Shown: positions 45,321-54,667 of the stretch, piece after piece
Layout of the letters: each line of letters begins with the position of its first letter
Numbering within the stretch: the first letter of the stretch is position 1
DNA from: Oscheius onirici
Taxonomy: Eukaryota; Nematoda; Chromadorea; Rhabditida; Rhabditidae
NCBI GenBank assembly: GCA_932521025.1
Contig: OW051473.1
Span: 248,001 to 312,000 of the forward strand
Reading direction: 5' to 3'
DNA: 64,000 nucleotides
Position numbers and translations under genes: made by a program
The notes under the pieces: model-generated
Seen by the model: the letters and a program-made list of their open reading frames with translations, nothing else
Databases searched by the model: none
What the model was told of the DNA's origin: nothing

Positions 45321-47761
45321 ATGGCGTCTACAACTTATTATGTGAGTATTTTTACTCCGTAATTTAGTTTTTTCTTATCTATTTTAAAATGCTCCCAAGT
45401 CTGTGTGTGTTTGTCTGAAGCTTTTATTGAGGATAAGGAGGGGAGCTTTGTGCGCAAATTAGTTTTTAACAAGTCGCGACAAGTAAAGCAAGTGCGCGAA
45501 GGGTTCCTATGACTTTGATAGTTTCTTTGGAGGGACAGGGGGTGACTGGAGCAGAGTGACAAAGGGACAGTAGGACTCACTAAAGCTAGGAACGGGCCGG
45601 GCGATCTGTTCAGGTCCTACATTTTGAAATTAGGCTTGGGAGAGAGCGGGTTCCAATATAATTTCGGTGGTTTCTTTGGAATGCCAAGGAGAGTGACTGG
45701 AGGAGAGTAGCAAAGGAGGATTGAAAGGGAAACCACTAATAGGGCTCCGTGACAGAGCGAAGTCATGAACTTCTACTTTTGCCCTGGAAGGGCGTTGCCA
45801 ACCTTGTTATAAAAAGTTGAATTTTTCATAAACCCAGAAAAACAAGTTTTATGAATGCTTCTGAAGTCAATCGACTCTTTGTTAAACCTAGATTCTGGTT
45901 CAAAAAGCTTCTTATAGTACACGTACTTCCAGAAAAACCGTAGATTTACAGACTGATATTATAATATTTTTCTAAGAGTCTTTTTCAGAAATGGATAGTT
46001 TACTCTCTGCCTTCCCTCTAGTACCATCGCTGGAAAGATGCTTATAGACAAACACTTAACGATTGGATCATCACGAGAGGTGAGAGTTTGTGAATTTGGT
46101 TTTTTTCATTTTCAGGCAAACACTGAAAAACGGCTGTTGAAACCCAAAGAGTTTCTTATTTTTTAACTCAAAAGAAAACTTGGTTTAAGACCCCAATTTT
46201 TCTGATCATTTGAAACCCTATCCATACCTCGGCCATACATTAGATACTGCTTTGGTACATCTTGTTCAAGTGTTAAATATGCGTGGTATGATCTTTTAGC
46301 AACAGTATTTTCAAAAAAAGTGTCGCCGCCCTGGCGCCTGCGGCGCTCAGAAATACAAAATAAATTCCGTCTAAGTTCTTGATGCCCATTCAAATCGCCT
46401 GATCCTTTGACAAAACCTAACTTCTCATGACTACCTCGTTCTCACTCCAAGTTCAAAGCAAATTATCTTAGCTCGACAATTTCTGGCTCGTCGCGACCAT
46501 TTGAGGTCCCGGACAAAAAATAAACAGAGTCCACAACAGACATCATTGCGCTATAGTAGTAAAGAGATGGTGAAAGCGAAACTTCAAGGAAGTTTTAACG
46601 AACTGAGGCGGCTATTAAACGAGCTGAGGCGACTACTGCAGTACAACCAAAAGTGATATTCCAAAACTTTCTGTTCCCACCGAAAGTTCGTGTGCTTTAA
46701 ATATCTAGAAACACCTGTTGATAATGCTCCAAGGTCCTCTTCAATCCTTTTCTCGAAAATCAAAGTACAACATGTGTGATCGCTTCATAGTACTTTTTTG
46801 AGTCATTTCGGCTCAGCCCAAACTTATATTTATTTTTGATTCAATAATTCTGCTATATATAAGTTCCCGTTGTCAACGAATGTAACCCGAGCAACCTCTG
46901 CTCTCGGCTTCTCTCGTGCAACCTCCGTGTCGACCGCTAATCGGCTTGCCGCCCCTTTTCTCCGGACGATTCTGCGCTCTTATCAGAAAATGCCCATCTC
47001 TTCTGCCGGGGCATTGTTCCAAATTCACGTTCCGGCTGTAAGCAGGGGAAAAAGTTTTGAAGGGCGTCAGTTGGCAAGAGATGGCCACTATTACACTCCT
47101 CTCCCGGATATGACAAAAAGTTTTGGGATAGTCTTCGTACTCTCCCTTCCATGTTCTTTTCGCCAGGACGGGTTATTTTCTTCCTTTAAATTGGCGCGTG
47201 ACCAGGGTTTTGGACAAGATACACCGCACGTAACTTTCCCCACGCTGTTGTTTCGAATGGCCGCATTTTCCTCTATAATTAAGTGACGCTGTGATCACGT
47301 CATTTTGAGAGGAGAGAGAGCAGGGAAGTGGGCGTTCCTTCCCTCCTTCCCCGGCATTCAATAGGGCGCCTCGAGAAGCCGATCATGCGTACTCTTGCCC
47401 ATTTTTCTTTCTATTTTCAGTGCAAATTTCTGTAATTTCAGGGACCAGTCAGGCTTCTGAGATGTCAGGGATGGTATCTCTCATTTGGAACCAACTGGAG
47501 CTTTACTACCTCGAACTTGGGGCCTGGTATTTCAGTTGCTTAATTTCACGTAAATTACTATTTTCAGCTTCACAGCAGGCTAATTGAATCTACTGTTCAG
47601 TTTTCTTCACGAATCGGCACACTGACAGTCGAGAAAGAGGGCAGAATATCCCTGCTTTTCCTTAGGTACCTGTTTTTTGAAAGTAGACCTTTTTTGGTAT
47701 TTTTAGATATCTCCCCGCATTTTCAAAGTTGTCATACTGGAGAGGCCCAATTGAATACTGA
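45321..47761 (+). CDS. Small uncharacterised protein with repeat-filled introns
   Basis: Five short exons join in perfect phase: 45321-45341 (MASTTYY), 46022-46079 (YHRWKDAYRQTLNDWIITR), about 47460-47526 (DVRDGISHLEPTGALLPRTW), about 47573-47665 (LLHSRLIESTVQFSSRIGTL, then EKEGRISLLFLR) and about 47707-47761 (YLPAFSKLSYWRGPIEY). Total length is about 99 residues, ending TGA at 47759-47761. Each exon reads as ordinary protein and all introns are GT-AG, but the gene is inferred without a known family. Introns 1 (680 bp) and 2 (1.38 kb) carry a dispersed repeat and a Helitron-like end, far longer than typical introns here. The WKDAYRQTLNDW segment suggests a small helical protein. The third exon uses an acceptor (TTCTGAG) weaker than the TTTCAG 18 bp before it. 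Confidence 0.45.
45425..45830 (+). repeat. Dispersed repeat, related to 8560-8830
   Basis: It shares ordered blocks with 8560-8830 (TTAGTTTTTAACAAG, TTTCTTTGGAGGGACAGG, GACTGGAGCAGAGTGAC, TTTTGCCCTGGAAGGGCGTT). A second partial internal copy seems to lie at 45668-45790, so this locus may be a tandem or nested insertion inside intron 1 of the 45321 gene. Confidence 0.5.
46455..46575 (-). mobile_element. Helitron-like 5' end fragment in intron 2
   Basis: The minus strand reads CTCTTTACTACTATAGCGCA, then ATGATGTCTGTTGTGGACTC and TTGTCCGGGACCTCAAAT. This aligns block by block with the element at 6743-6830, which continues with the same GACCTCAAAT. Only about 120 bp are kept. Confidence 0.55.
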
Positions 47762-49373
47762 AATGTGTACAGGACCCCAGCTACGTAAGTCAAGCAAATC
47801 ATGAAGAAAGCCCATTCTCATTAGCCTTGCAAGACGAAAATCTTTGCTCTGGGAAAGTAGATTAATCTTATTGAGGACAAGGTCCGTTCTCGAGCTCTTT
47901 CTAGAGGAAATCAGCGTGCCATGGATACGGGAGCAGGAGATCAGAACTAAGAATGTTTCCAAAGTTTAGTGAAAGTTCTAAAAATCAACTAAAAGGGTTG
48001 CTGCTTCAGTTCACACATTCGTTATATAGAGCACGTTTAGAAAAGCTCATGACGCGGACTTTCGAATTGGGTTGATTATTTCACTTGCGCATATCTCCCT
48101 GCTCAAATAGCAAGCAGTAAGGATGTGAGCGTAAAAACAGAAAACACTCGACATATTTTTAGGGCGTTTAAACTGTTCTGAATCTTTGAAAAGGTAATAT
48201 TTTCAGGCCCCGATGTAGAAGGTATTGAAGTTTTTATGCGTTGAAGATCAGAACTGGCCCGGCTGCAGAAGATTCTCATCAAAGTACCACTACTGCCCCA
48301 TACTTACTCAATTAATATGTAATGTCCCCAAGTCTCCAGTGTCATTCCCCCATAACTGTCATTCCAACAATTCTCACTCGTCCCCCTGCTTCCAGGCCCC
48401 AAGGTCGTCCCCACTGCACCCCTTGTGTCATTCACCCAGTACAGAACAGTGTCAGAAATCTAGTCATATGGTCTGGAAGTCTTCAGCTGTCATCAGCCCA
48501 GCCGTCATATTCGGGCTTTGCACACAGGGTATTCTTTCCTTGTGTCGTATTATATTTTTTTTGTTTCGTTATATTTACTCCCGTTTTTCTAGTGTCATGC
48601 TACCTAGTTGTCATACTTTTGCTGGGAGAACTCTAGGTCGAGACCGCTGCAGGAACCTGATTTTAAGACAATGTCAAATATTGTGCCATCTCGTGAAGAA
48701 AATGAACTTTGTTATAGGACCTTAATCTTTGCCAAAAAACATGCATGCAATGGTGCTTCTCTTAGCGATTTTCGCTTAGAAATTTTCGCTTAGCAATGTG
48801 CGCTTATCACGGATACTGTCTCGGCACCGAAAATCAAGGTTTCAGTGAAGGTAATTCAAATACCTCTGACGGGATTGTGGGTATCAGCACTTTATTGCAA
48901 AGAAAACGAACCTTACAGCTCCTTTTTAATCAAATGTTTTTTGTTCGAGCACATACAAGTGTTTCATGTCTTCTTCTCCTTTATTATGCCGACGATTTCC
49001 TTTAGTCAAAATGTATGCTTTTGAGAAAGAGGAGATGTTGTATTGTCATACATTTCATATTTTTCGCCAATCATTATGGTCCCGTCGCGATTGTACAGTA
49101 ACCCAATTGCTCTACGCGCCGTCTTTGAAGTTCTTCCAGTTCTTTAGTTCTGTTCTTGGTTACCACCCTGAGTGGTCGTTGTTATAATTCTCTTTTTATA
49201 ATAAACTTGAATATAAAACTAAGTCTACGTGTTCACCACAAGTTGTGTTAGTCGGAAAGTCTCAGACATAACAGGAGAGATAGAGCAATGAATATAATCT
49301 AAGTGAATGAAAGAAGGACCAAAGATAATTGTAGATAAAAGTGTGAGTCCGATAAAATCTAATAGCATTTGGT
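47762..49373. other. Repeat-derived region with GTCAT-rich sequence
   Basis: 48315-48620 contains many copies of a short TGTCATNC-CC motif (CAGTGTCATTCCCCC, AACTGTCATTCC, GTGTCATTCACCC, CTGTCATCAGCCC, GTTGTCATAC). The block 48606-48676 recurs at 49453-49523. Repeats of TTCGCTTAG lie near 48767-48795. A 166-codon frame across 48225-48725 is repeat-derived in my view and not called a gene. Confidence 0.45.
48606..48676 (+). repeat. 71-bp repeat, copy 1 of 2
   Basis: The run from GTTGTCATACTTTTGCTGGG through GAGACCGCTGCAGGAACC to GATTTTAAGAC recurs at 49453-49523 with about four substitutions. The copies are 850 bp apart and flank no common gene; they probably come from one transposon family. 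Confidence 0.75.
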
Positions 49374-49525
49374 AATCTAAACTATTAAAATGTTATGGTG
49401 GTTGTGGCTGACTCTGTTTGTTTGTCTGTTCGTTTGTCCGTGGACACGAGAAGTTGTCATACTTTTGTTGGGAGAACTCTACGTCGAGACCGCTGTAGGA
49501 ACCCGATTTTAAGACTAATATTATT
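49374..49525 (+). mobile_element. Helitron-like fragment including 71-bp repeat copy 2
   Basis: It begins TCTAAACTATTAAAATG, a start similar to the ends at 9903 and 10236, then has a GTTTGTTTGTCTGTTCGTTT tract and the 71-bp block. It is interrupted directly afterwards by the palindromic element at 49526. Confidence 0.4.
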
Positions 49526-49748
49526 AAAAAGCCGCCGCGAGAAGATAAGGTGGTTTGGAGTATACAAAAAGGGCAATACAAAAAAGGAGCAATATTATTT
49601 TGGCTCAAAGAAAAACCTCAACACCGTCTGAACGAAACTGAAAGTGACGTTGTTTGTGCTTATTTTGACCCAAAATAATATTGCTCCCTTTTATATTGCC
49701 CTGTTTTTGTAAACTCCAAACCACCTCTCTTCTCGCGGCCGCTTTTTT
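49526..49748. mobile_element. Palindromic MITE with long imperfect inverted arms
   Basis: Left arm: AAAAAGCCGCCGCGAGAAG, GGTGGTTTGGAGT, TACAAAAAGGGCAATA, GGAGCAATATTATTTTGG. The right arm is its reverse complement with few mismatches, ending CTCGCGGCCGCTTTTTT. The arms are about 85-90 bp each, with a spacer of about 50 bp. A TTATTAA/TTAATTA-like sequence borders both sides. No coding capacity. Confidence 0.75.
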
Positions 49749-50368
49749 AATTATAATTGTCCCCTTTTTGCTAAATATTCGAAGCTAAATATTCGAAGAA
49801 TATTTTCTCTCGCTCACTACTAACAAAAAACGCTGAATTCGGAACACCAGTAAGTGCGCTGAAGGTGTCCAAAAAATTCAGTGCTGTTGGACACCAGCGC
49901 GCGCCGACACGATGGTCAAAAAAGCTGAAATTGCGGAAAATCCCATCTGAGGAGACTCACTCATAATTATCCAATCGGTCTGAAAGTTGGCGCCGCACGA
50001 ATGTGGTGGATTCTTAATGTCTATCCAAAATTTGAAAAAAATCGGCTCGATAGTTTTCCCACACCAACCTGTGTTACCGATCACGAGAGACATCGACATG
50101 TTTTTGAAAAATATTAGTTTTCAAATTTTTATTTTTCAAGATATCGACCCCAAATTTTTTTATATGCAGATGAGAACGTTTTTACAGACGTTTTTGTTTA
50201 GATTCTTTTATGTAAAGACATGCCGGTCTAACTAGCTGAGACTGGTCTGGAGAAAGATCTAGATGATATTCGAATTGACCTTGGTTCACTATGCAGCTTT
50301 CTGTAAATTGAACAGGTATGTTCAGCGAACTCAGCTAAAAAATTGCTAGTTCATCTTTATAAGTATCT
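49749..50368. other. Intergenic, repeat related to 58440-58750
   Basis: 49790-50150 shares features with 58440-58750 (CTACTAACAAAAAACGCT, a CAATCGGTCTGAAAG or GACCGATTGG block, GTTTTCAA near a run of T/A). No gene. The right end is the 3' flank of the defensin-like gene at 50369. Confidence 0.4.
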
Positions 50369-50656
50369 CTATTTTCCTGGGTACCCTTCTGGGATCTGCC
50401 CTCCCGGGTTTCCTCCAGGATTCTGTCCAGGCCATCCTCCAGCACAGCTTCCGCAACGGCACTTTCCTCCGCGTGGATAACCGTGGTGGGATCTACGGCA
50501 TCCGTAACGCTGACAACCCTAGGTCTTTCTTGCATTGGTTTTGAGAAAGTTTACCTGAGAGCTGCACGGGTACTGGCATTCTTCGTCGTGACGACAAGAT
50601 TGTGCCAGAACGGCAGTGGCAAGGATGCAGACAAGTAGAATCTTCAAAGCGAGCAT
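50369..50656 (-). CDS. CS-alpha-beta defensin-like peptide 1 (ASABF type)
   Basis: Two exons (50656-50555 and 50518-50369, intron 36 bp) encode 83 residues. The leader MLALKILLVCILATAVLAQ is a signal peptide. The mature part has the cysteine pattern C-x5-C-x3-C-x4-C-x4-C...C-x-C-x2-C (SCRHDEECQYPC, then QGCQRYGC, then GKCRCGSC), the eight-cysteine framework of ASABF/drosomycin-like CS-alpha-beta peptides. A Pro/Gly-rich tail (WPGQNPGGNPGG) closes the protein, unlike the Gly/His tails of the two neighbours. Such peptides are secreted antimicrobials of nematode intestine and pharynx. The intron falls at the same place (between the third and fourth Cys, before GC) in all three genes of the cluster, so they are paralogues. 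Divergent from peptide 2 across 741 bp. Confidence 0.8.
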
Positions 50657-51397
50657 GTTGCTTGACTTTGGTTCACGATGCACAGATTTTAAAGGAATAC
50701 TTGAGACGATCGTTGAGCGAAAACTAATAAAAAATCAACACTTGAATAGCTGAAAATGTTTTGCGCTGTCTGCTTCTTTGACAAAATGACAACAATGCCT
50801 ATTCATTGACGAGAGCGACAACGACTGCTCAAACTTTGGTTTCTTCCTTTAGAAAAATGAAAAAAAGGAGAGAGTATTAAATAAGCATATAATACAGAAT
50901 TATCATGCACAGCGTTTAAACAAACGATGATCGAAACATAACGAAGTATTTATGCTCCGGGCTCCTACTGGCACTGAAAACGCAGAAAGGATCGTCAGAA
51001 GTTGCTAGTGGGGCTAAACATAAATCAGAGAGCACTTACTGTACTCCGATATTCGAACAACTTTCTTAAGTTTTTTAAAGTTTTCCGACAGTAGCTACAT
51101 TTTGTCTATTTTCTCACTTTATCATTTCTTACGTGTAATATCTTTAAACGAAGAAGGTAAGCTCCAGCAAATTTCTCAGAAGTATTCCAGGACATTCTTA
51201 CTAAAATATCTTTTTCACAATACAAGACTGATCTCTGTCCTAGCTTCAATTGGTCGAAGATGCGTTGCTGAATCACGGAACATGTGGGAAACACTAAGCT
51301 ACAAAGAAAACTGTTATTTTCGGTGTTTCGTCCGCTTTTATTCTCTTTATGCTCGCACGCTATAAATACCTTACTGCTGCTTTATTTTTCAAAAAGC
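50657..51397. promoter_or_regulatory. Shared divergent promoter region of two defensin-like genes
   Basis: 741 bp separate the start codons of peptides 1 and 2. A TATA box CTATAAAT lies at 51360-51367, about 30 bp before the start codon of peptide 2. Two TGATAA motifs on the minus strand (TTATCA near 50902 and 51119) match the GATA site used by intestinal ELT-type factors in nematodes. Their use here is inference. Confidence 0.4.
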
Positions 51398-51748
51398 ATG
51401 CTTGCTCTCAAGTTCCTTTTCGTCCTCGTCGTCGCTGCCACCGTTCTGGCTCAGGGCCGGCAGAAGTGTCGTCGTGACAGCGATTGCAGCCGCTGGTGCA
51501 AAAACTCTGTATACCTATAACAATACATTAATTATCCAAATTTTCAGGGTTGTGGGCGTTGGGACTGTCGTAACAGCGGTGGACACGGACAGAGCTTGGG
51601 AAGTTGCTGGTGCGACAGATGCGGCGGTGGAAACGGAGGATCAGGCGGTCATGGAGGGCACCACAGCCTGGGAGAAGAATTTCAGGGCACAATTGATAAG
51701 ATTCAAGAAGAGACCACTACTATGGACTCTGAGGATTACCTATATTAA
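51398..51748 (+). CDS. CS-alpha-beta defensin-like peptide 2 with Gly/His-rich tail
   Basis: Two exons (51398-51508, 51548-51748) encode 103 residues. The leader is MLALKFLFVLVVAATVLAQ. The cysteine core is KCRRDSDCSRWCKNS, then GCGRWDCRNSGGHG and GSCWCDRC, the same eight-cysteine C-x5-C-x3-C...C-x-C-x2-C pattern as its neighbours. After the core comes a tail GGGNGGSGGHGGHHSLGEE, a type found in copper- or zinc-binding antimicrobial peptides, and an acidic end (ETTTMDSEDYLY). The core is rich in Arg, so it is cationic. The acidic end could be a propiece removed on secretion or could balance charge, but no clear cleavage site is seen. TATA at 51360. Likely a secreted antimicrobial effector. 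Confidence 0.82.
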
Positions 51749-52386
51749 ACAATCCGCATAAAACGTATAACTACAGCATGATTCTTTTATTAAAACGCTA
51801 AGGAGAGCCTAAGTGTTTTTCGAAATTTTCAACTCATTTATTACGTTAAAATGCGATTTTGAGGGCATCTATTCTATCGAAATTTTATGAGGAATCGAGC
51901 TACCACGTCGTTTTTTCGAAAATCACATTTTTACAATTTTCAAGCCAACCAGTTTGACTGCTGTTTTAAGGATATGAAAGACGTCGCCAAGCGACAAAGT
52001 CGGCTGGTTGATGAGTTAAAATCGTAATTCCATTGTACCTCTGTTTATAATTTTATGATCGGTATTCAGAGTAATAGTTTATCGGCTGAGTACTTATAAA
52101 ATCAGTCTATTGCTGAACCCAGTTCCAGTTAGTTGAAACGCGAAAATATGTAGGTATGACACAAGTTGTCTGAAAAACTGAGACATTGCTAACTCGAAAA
52201 TGGGAAATAAACAGATATTAACAGTTATGCAATGTACTCCGGAACCTTTTTTAGCCTAATGGCAATCAGAAGACAATGTTCTTATTCGACGTTGTTAAAT
52301 AGAAACTTTCTGCTGTCAGTATCAGGCCGTCTAAGTAGCAGAGAAAAGCATTCTTTTTGGGATACGCAAACGTTTATTTGAATATT
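51749..52386. other. Convergent spacer between defensin-like genes 2 and 3
   Basis: It holds 3' UTRs and, at 51975-52007, a short Helitron-like 3' end (GACGTCGCC, hairpin partner, AAAGTCGGCTGG) related to 7095-7125. No gene. Confidence 0.4.
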
Positions 52387-52711
52387 TTACAGAAGCACTT
52401 CAATAGGAGGCACAGAAGTAGTGTCGTCAATCAGTTTGTGATGCCCACCATGTCCTCCATGCCCTCCGTGACCTCCCTGCCACCGGCAGTTATTGCACCA
52501 ACAGTTACCCCATCTGTTACCACGTCCGTTGTTACCTTGACAGTCCCAGCGGCGACAACCCTAGTATTTGGTTTAACAGAATAAAATTGAAAAAATATAC
52601 GCTCGCTTGACACCAGCCAGCGCAGTCCCGCTCGCGTCTACAGCCAGGACGTCGTTGAGCCAGGATAGCCGCAGCGAAAATACAGAAAAGAAATATCTTG
52701 AGAGAGGACAT
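52387..52711 (-). CDS. CS-alpha-beta defensin-like peptide 3 with (GGH)n tail
   Basis: Two exons (52711-52601, 52560-52387, intron 40 bp) encode 94 residues. The leader is MSSLKIFLFCIFAAAILAQ. The core is GCRRERDCAGWCQAS, GCRRWDCQGNNGRG and GNCWCNNC, closest to peptide 2 (both have RRWDC/GRWDC and CWC). A regular tail of Gly-Gly-His units (GGHGGHGGHGGHH) follows, then a short acidic and hydrophobic end (KLIDDTTSVPPIEVLL). A TATA-like AGTATAAAAC lies about 45 bp upstream on the minus strand. Convergent with peptide 2. The Gly-Gly-His repeats resemble known Cu/Ni-binding motifs, but an N-terminal ATCUN position is not met. Probable secreted antimicrobial. Confidence 0.82.
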
Positions 52712-53961
52712 TTTTGCTGAATGACAAAAGCTTTATTCAGTTTTATACTGCCTTGTAGCCCTTTCAATAAAAGCTAAAAGTCAAAAAGAGCGGACGTACC
52801 TGTATTTCTATTCATAACAATGAATCATTCCGCGCGTGTTCCTTTTGGAATTTTAACTTGAAAATTTGGTCTTTGAGCGACTGAATACAATAGTTAGGTA
52901 ACGTGTACAATCTGGTTAAGCAGAAAAACATTGTTCTTTGCCCCGCCTAAACTTAGACGTTGCTGTTCAGGTCGCTTCAGGCGGGAAAATTTTCTATCGC
53001 GTTTCCTGCCGACCATGAGTTTTCCAGTTGTGATTTTATATAGAAGATAACCTTATTGTCAGCCCAAAACGTGAGAACCCGCCTTAGAACGCCTCAGCGT
53101 TAACCTTGTAGAGTTATTCAGCGTCAGTTTTGATGCCACGCGCGAAGCCAATGATCCCACTGCTTGACTGACAACCGATAGACTGTTGAGAGATCAATCA
53201 ATCAAGATTTCCTTCTACGGGAAATCATGCTAGTTAGCAACGTAATCTGCTTAGCCGGTTGGGTTGTCCCCCTGACAGTATTGGAATGGATTTGATTTTG
53301 TTGCGTGACATTCAAAGATTCACTTTTTCAAAGTGTTAATTACAGACCCATGCTTTCAAGGTGTTAATTACAGTCCAGGGAATCCATGCTTTCCCAACAT
53401 GGTACTTTTTATGTCCAAGGGCAAGAAGTGTATAGAGTATACAGGGAGGGTCCCGTTAGGCTTCCTCCTACCCCCTATGGGTGGGGGGCCTAACGGGACC
53501 TCGTAGTTTTCAACGGCAAATCGTCCCCAAATCGTCGGAAATCGATTCCTTTCAATGAATATAAGTTAGAATAATTATTTTTGATAGGAACAAACTTTCA
53601 TTTCGCTAAAATTCAATTTGCGGCTTGGAATGTCAGCTGTTAGGCTGATGTTCACCTATTTCGCGTACTATTTCACTATTTTCAAGGTGAAGAAAAGCTT
53701 TCTAAGCTTCACAATGTTCTGCAAAGTTGTAGAACAGATCAAAATCAACAACTTCGTAGTACATCAGAACTTTGTTCGAACAATACATCCCTGTGAAAAC
53801 AGGCTATGAGGCTGTGTGCCACCTTGTTAGCAGTACTGAATGGTTCTGAAGATACTTTCCACTGTCCTTTTACTGTTAGAGATGGTTAGAGAGAAAATCA
53901 TGGAATTAAACCGTTTGAAAGCGTTAAACACAATCATTTTTATATTTATCTAATGATCATA
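52712..53961. other. Intergenic with a strong hairpin
   Basis: Contains the promoter side of peptide 3 (an AGATAA at about 53047) and the inverted repeat at 53449-53500. A duplicated AAGGTGTTAATTACAG/AAAGTGTTAATTACAG lies at 53330-53372. No supported gene. Confidence 0.4.
53449..53500. repeat. Perfect 13-bp stem hairpin around a C/G-rich loop
   Basis: GGTCCCGTTAGGC (53449-53461) and GCCTAACGGGACC (53488-53500) are exact inverted copies. The 26-nt loop is itself asymmetric, with CCTACCCCC and GGGTGGGGGG. No U-run follows, and this is eukaryotic DNA, so it is not a bacterial terminator. It may be a transposon-end remnant or a structured RNA. Confidence 0.75.
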
Positions 53962-54667
53962 TTACATCCCAACAATTAGCATCTTCGAAGTTGCCTTGTC
54001 AATTTTAACAACCGTCGCGCGAAAGAGCTCAATCATACTATCAATTGCTTTTTTATCCAACACTTCTGGAGCGAAGGACAAACTTCTTCAAATTTTCTCT
54101 TGAAAATGGTTTGTATCGAGGGCAGCCGCTTGTTTAAATATGTAATTGCAGTATCTATGTTATGCTCGAAAAAGTATCGGCTATCAAGACTTCTCATTTT
54201 GGAGCGCGGCTCCCTCAAATTGTAGTACTCTTCGATTGTAGTTGTTGATGCCAGCTCATGCTCACTCGGTTCGGTTCGGTTAAGTGGTTTCCAGGGTGGA
54301 AATGCGGACAATTTGAGTGCGGTACGTAACTCTTCAAGACGTCGTCACGCTTTGTTCGATTAATGCGTGGATAAACATTCCTACTAGGTGGTATCTGAGA
54401 GCGTTTCCAGTCAGCAGTTCGAAATCTTGTGGGGTGCAGGCAGGTTGTGGCAAATGGAGGGAAAAGTGAAAGAATTGCTGACTGGCCTGACGTGGTACTT
54501 ATTTTAGCTTAAACATAACCGAGCTCTATATTTACTCTTGTAGGGTCATCTTTTGTCATATTAATAAGGAAGCTGAATATGTTTTTTGTCCCACCATATA
54601 TTCTAACTAACAAACCTGCGTGTGCATTGGTCCCAAGGCAGAGACAGATGAAGAGTGTGGTCAACAT
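53962..54667 (-). CDS. Secreted helical protein with an apparent frame switch
   Basis: Exon 1 (54667-54616) encodes MLTTLFICLCLGTNAHA, a signal peptide, and ends in a canonical donor. Exon 2 starts after TTGAAG near 54340 and reads LRTALKLSAFPPWKPLNRTE, then SEHELASTTTIEEYYNLREP and DSRYFFEHNIDTAITYLNKR in phase. At about 54065-54085 the strong coding signal moves to another frame (VLDKKAIDSMIELFRATVVK to the stop at 53962). Either a long internal intron starting GTGAGC (about 54262) and ending CTCCAG (54070) is removed, which would delete the whole coding-like middle, or an indel separates the two halves. The family is not recognised. The hydrophilic helical character suggests a secreted nematode-specific protein. 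Confidence 0.45.

Noticed and set aside
46870-47286. 138-codon open frame on the plus strand with TATA-like CTATATATAAG upstream
   Set aside because: It starts at TTG, not ATG, overlaps equally open minus-strand frames and lies in an intron of a better-supported model.
48225-48725. 166-codon open frame
   Set aside because: Made of the TGTCAT-rich repeat and the 71-bp repeat; no protein-like pattern.
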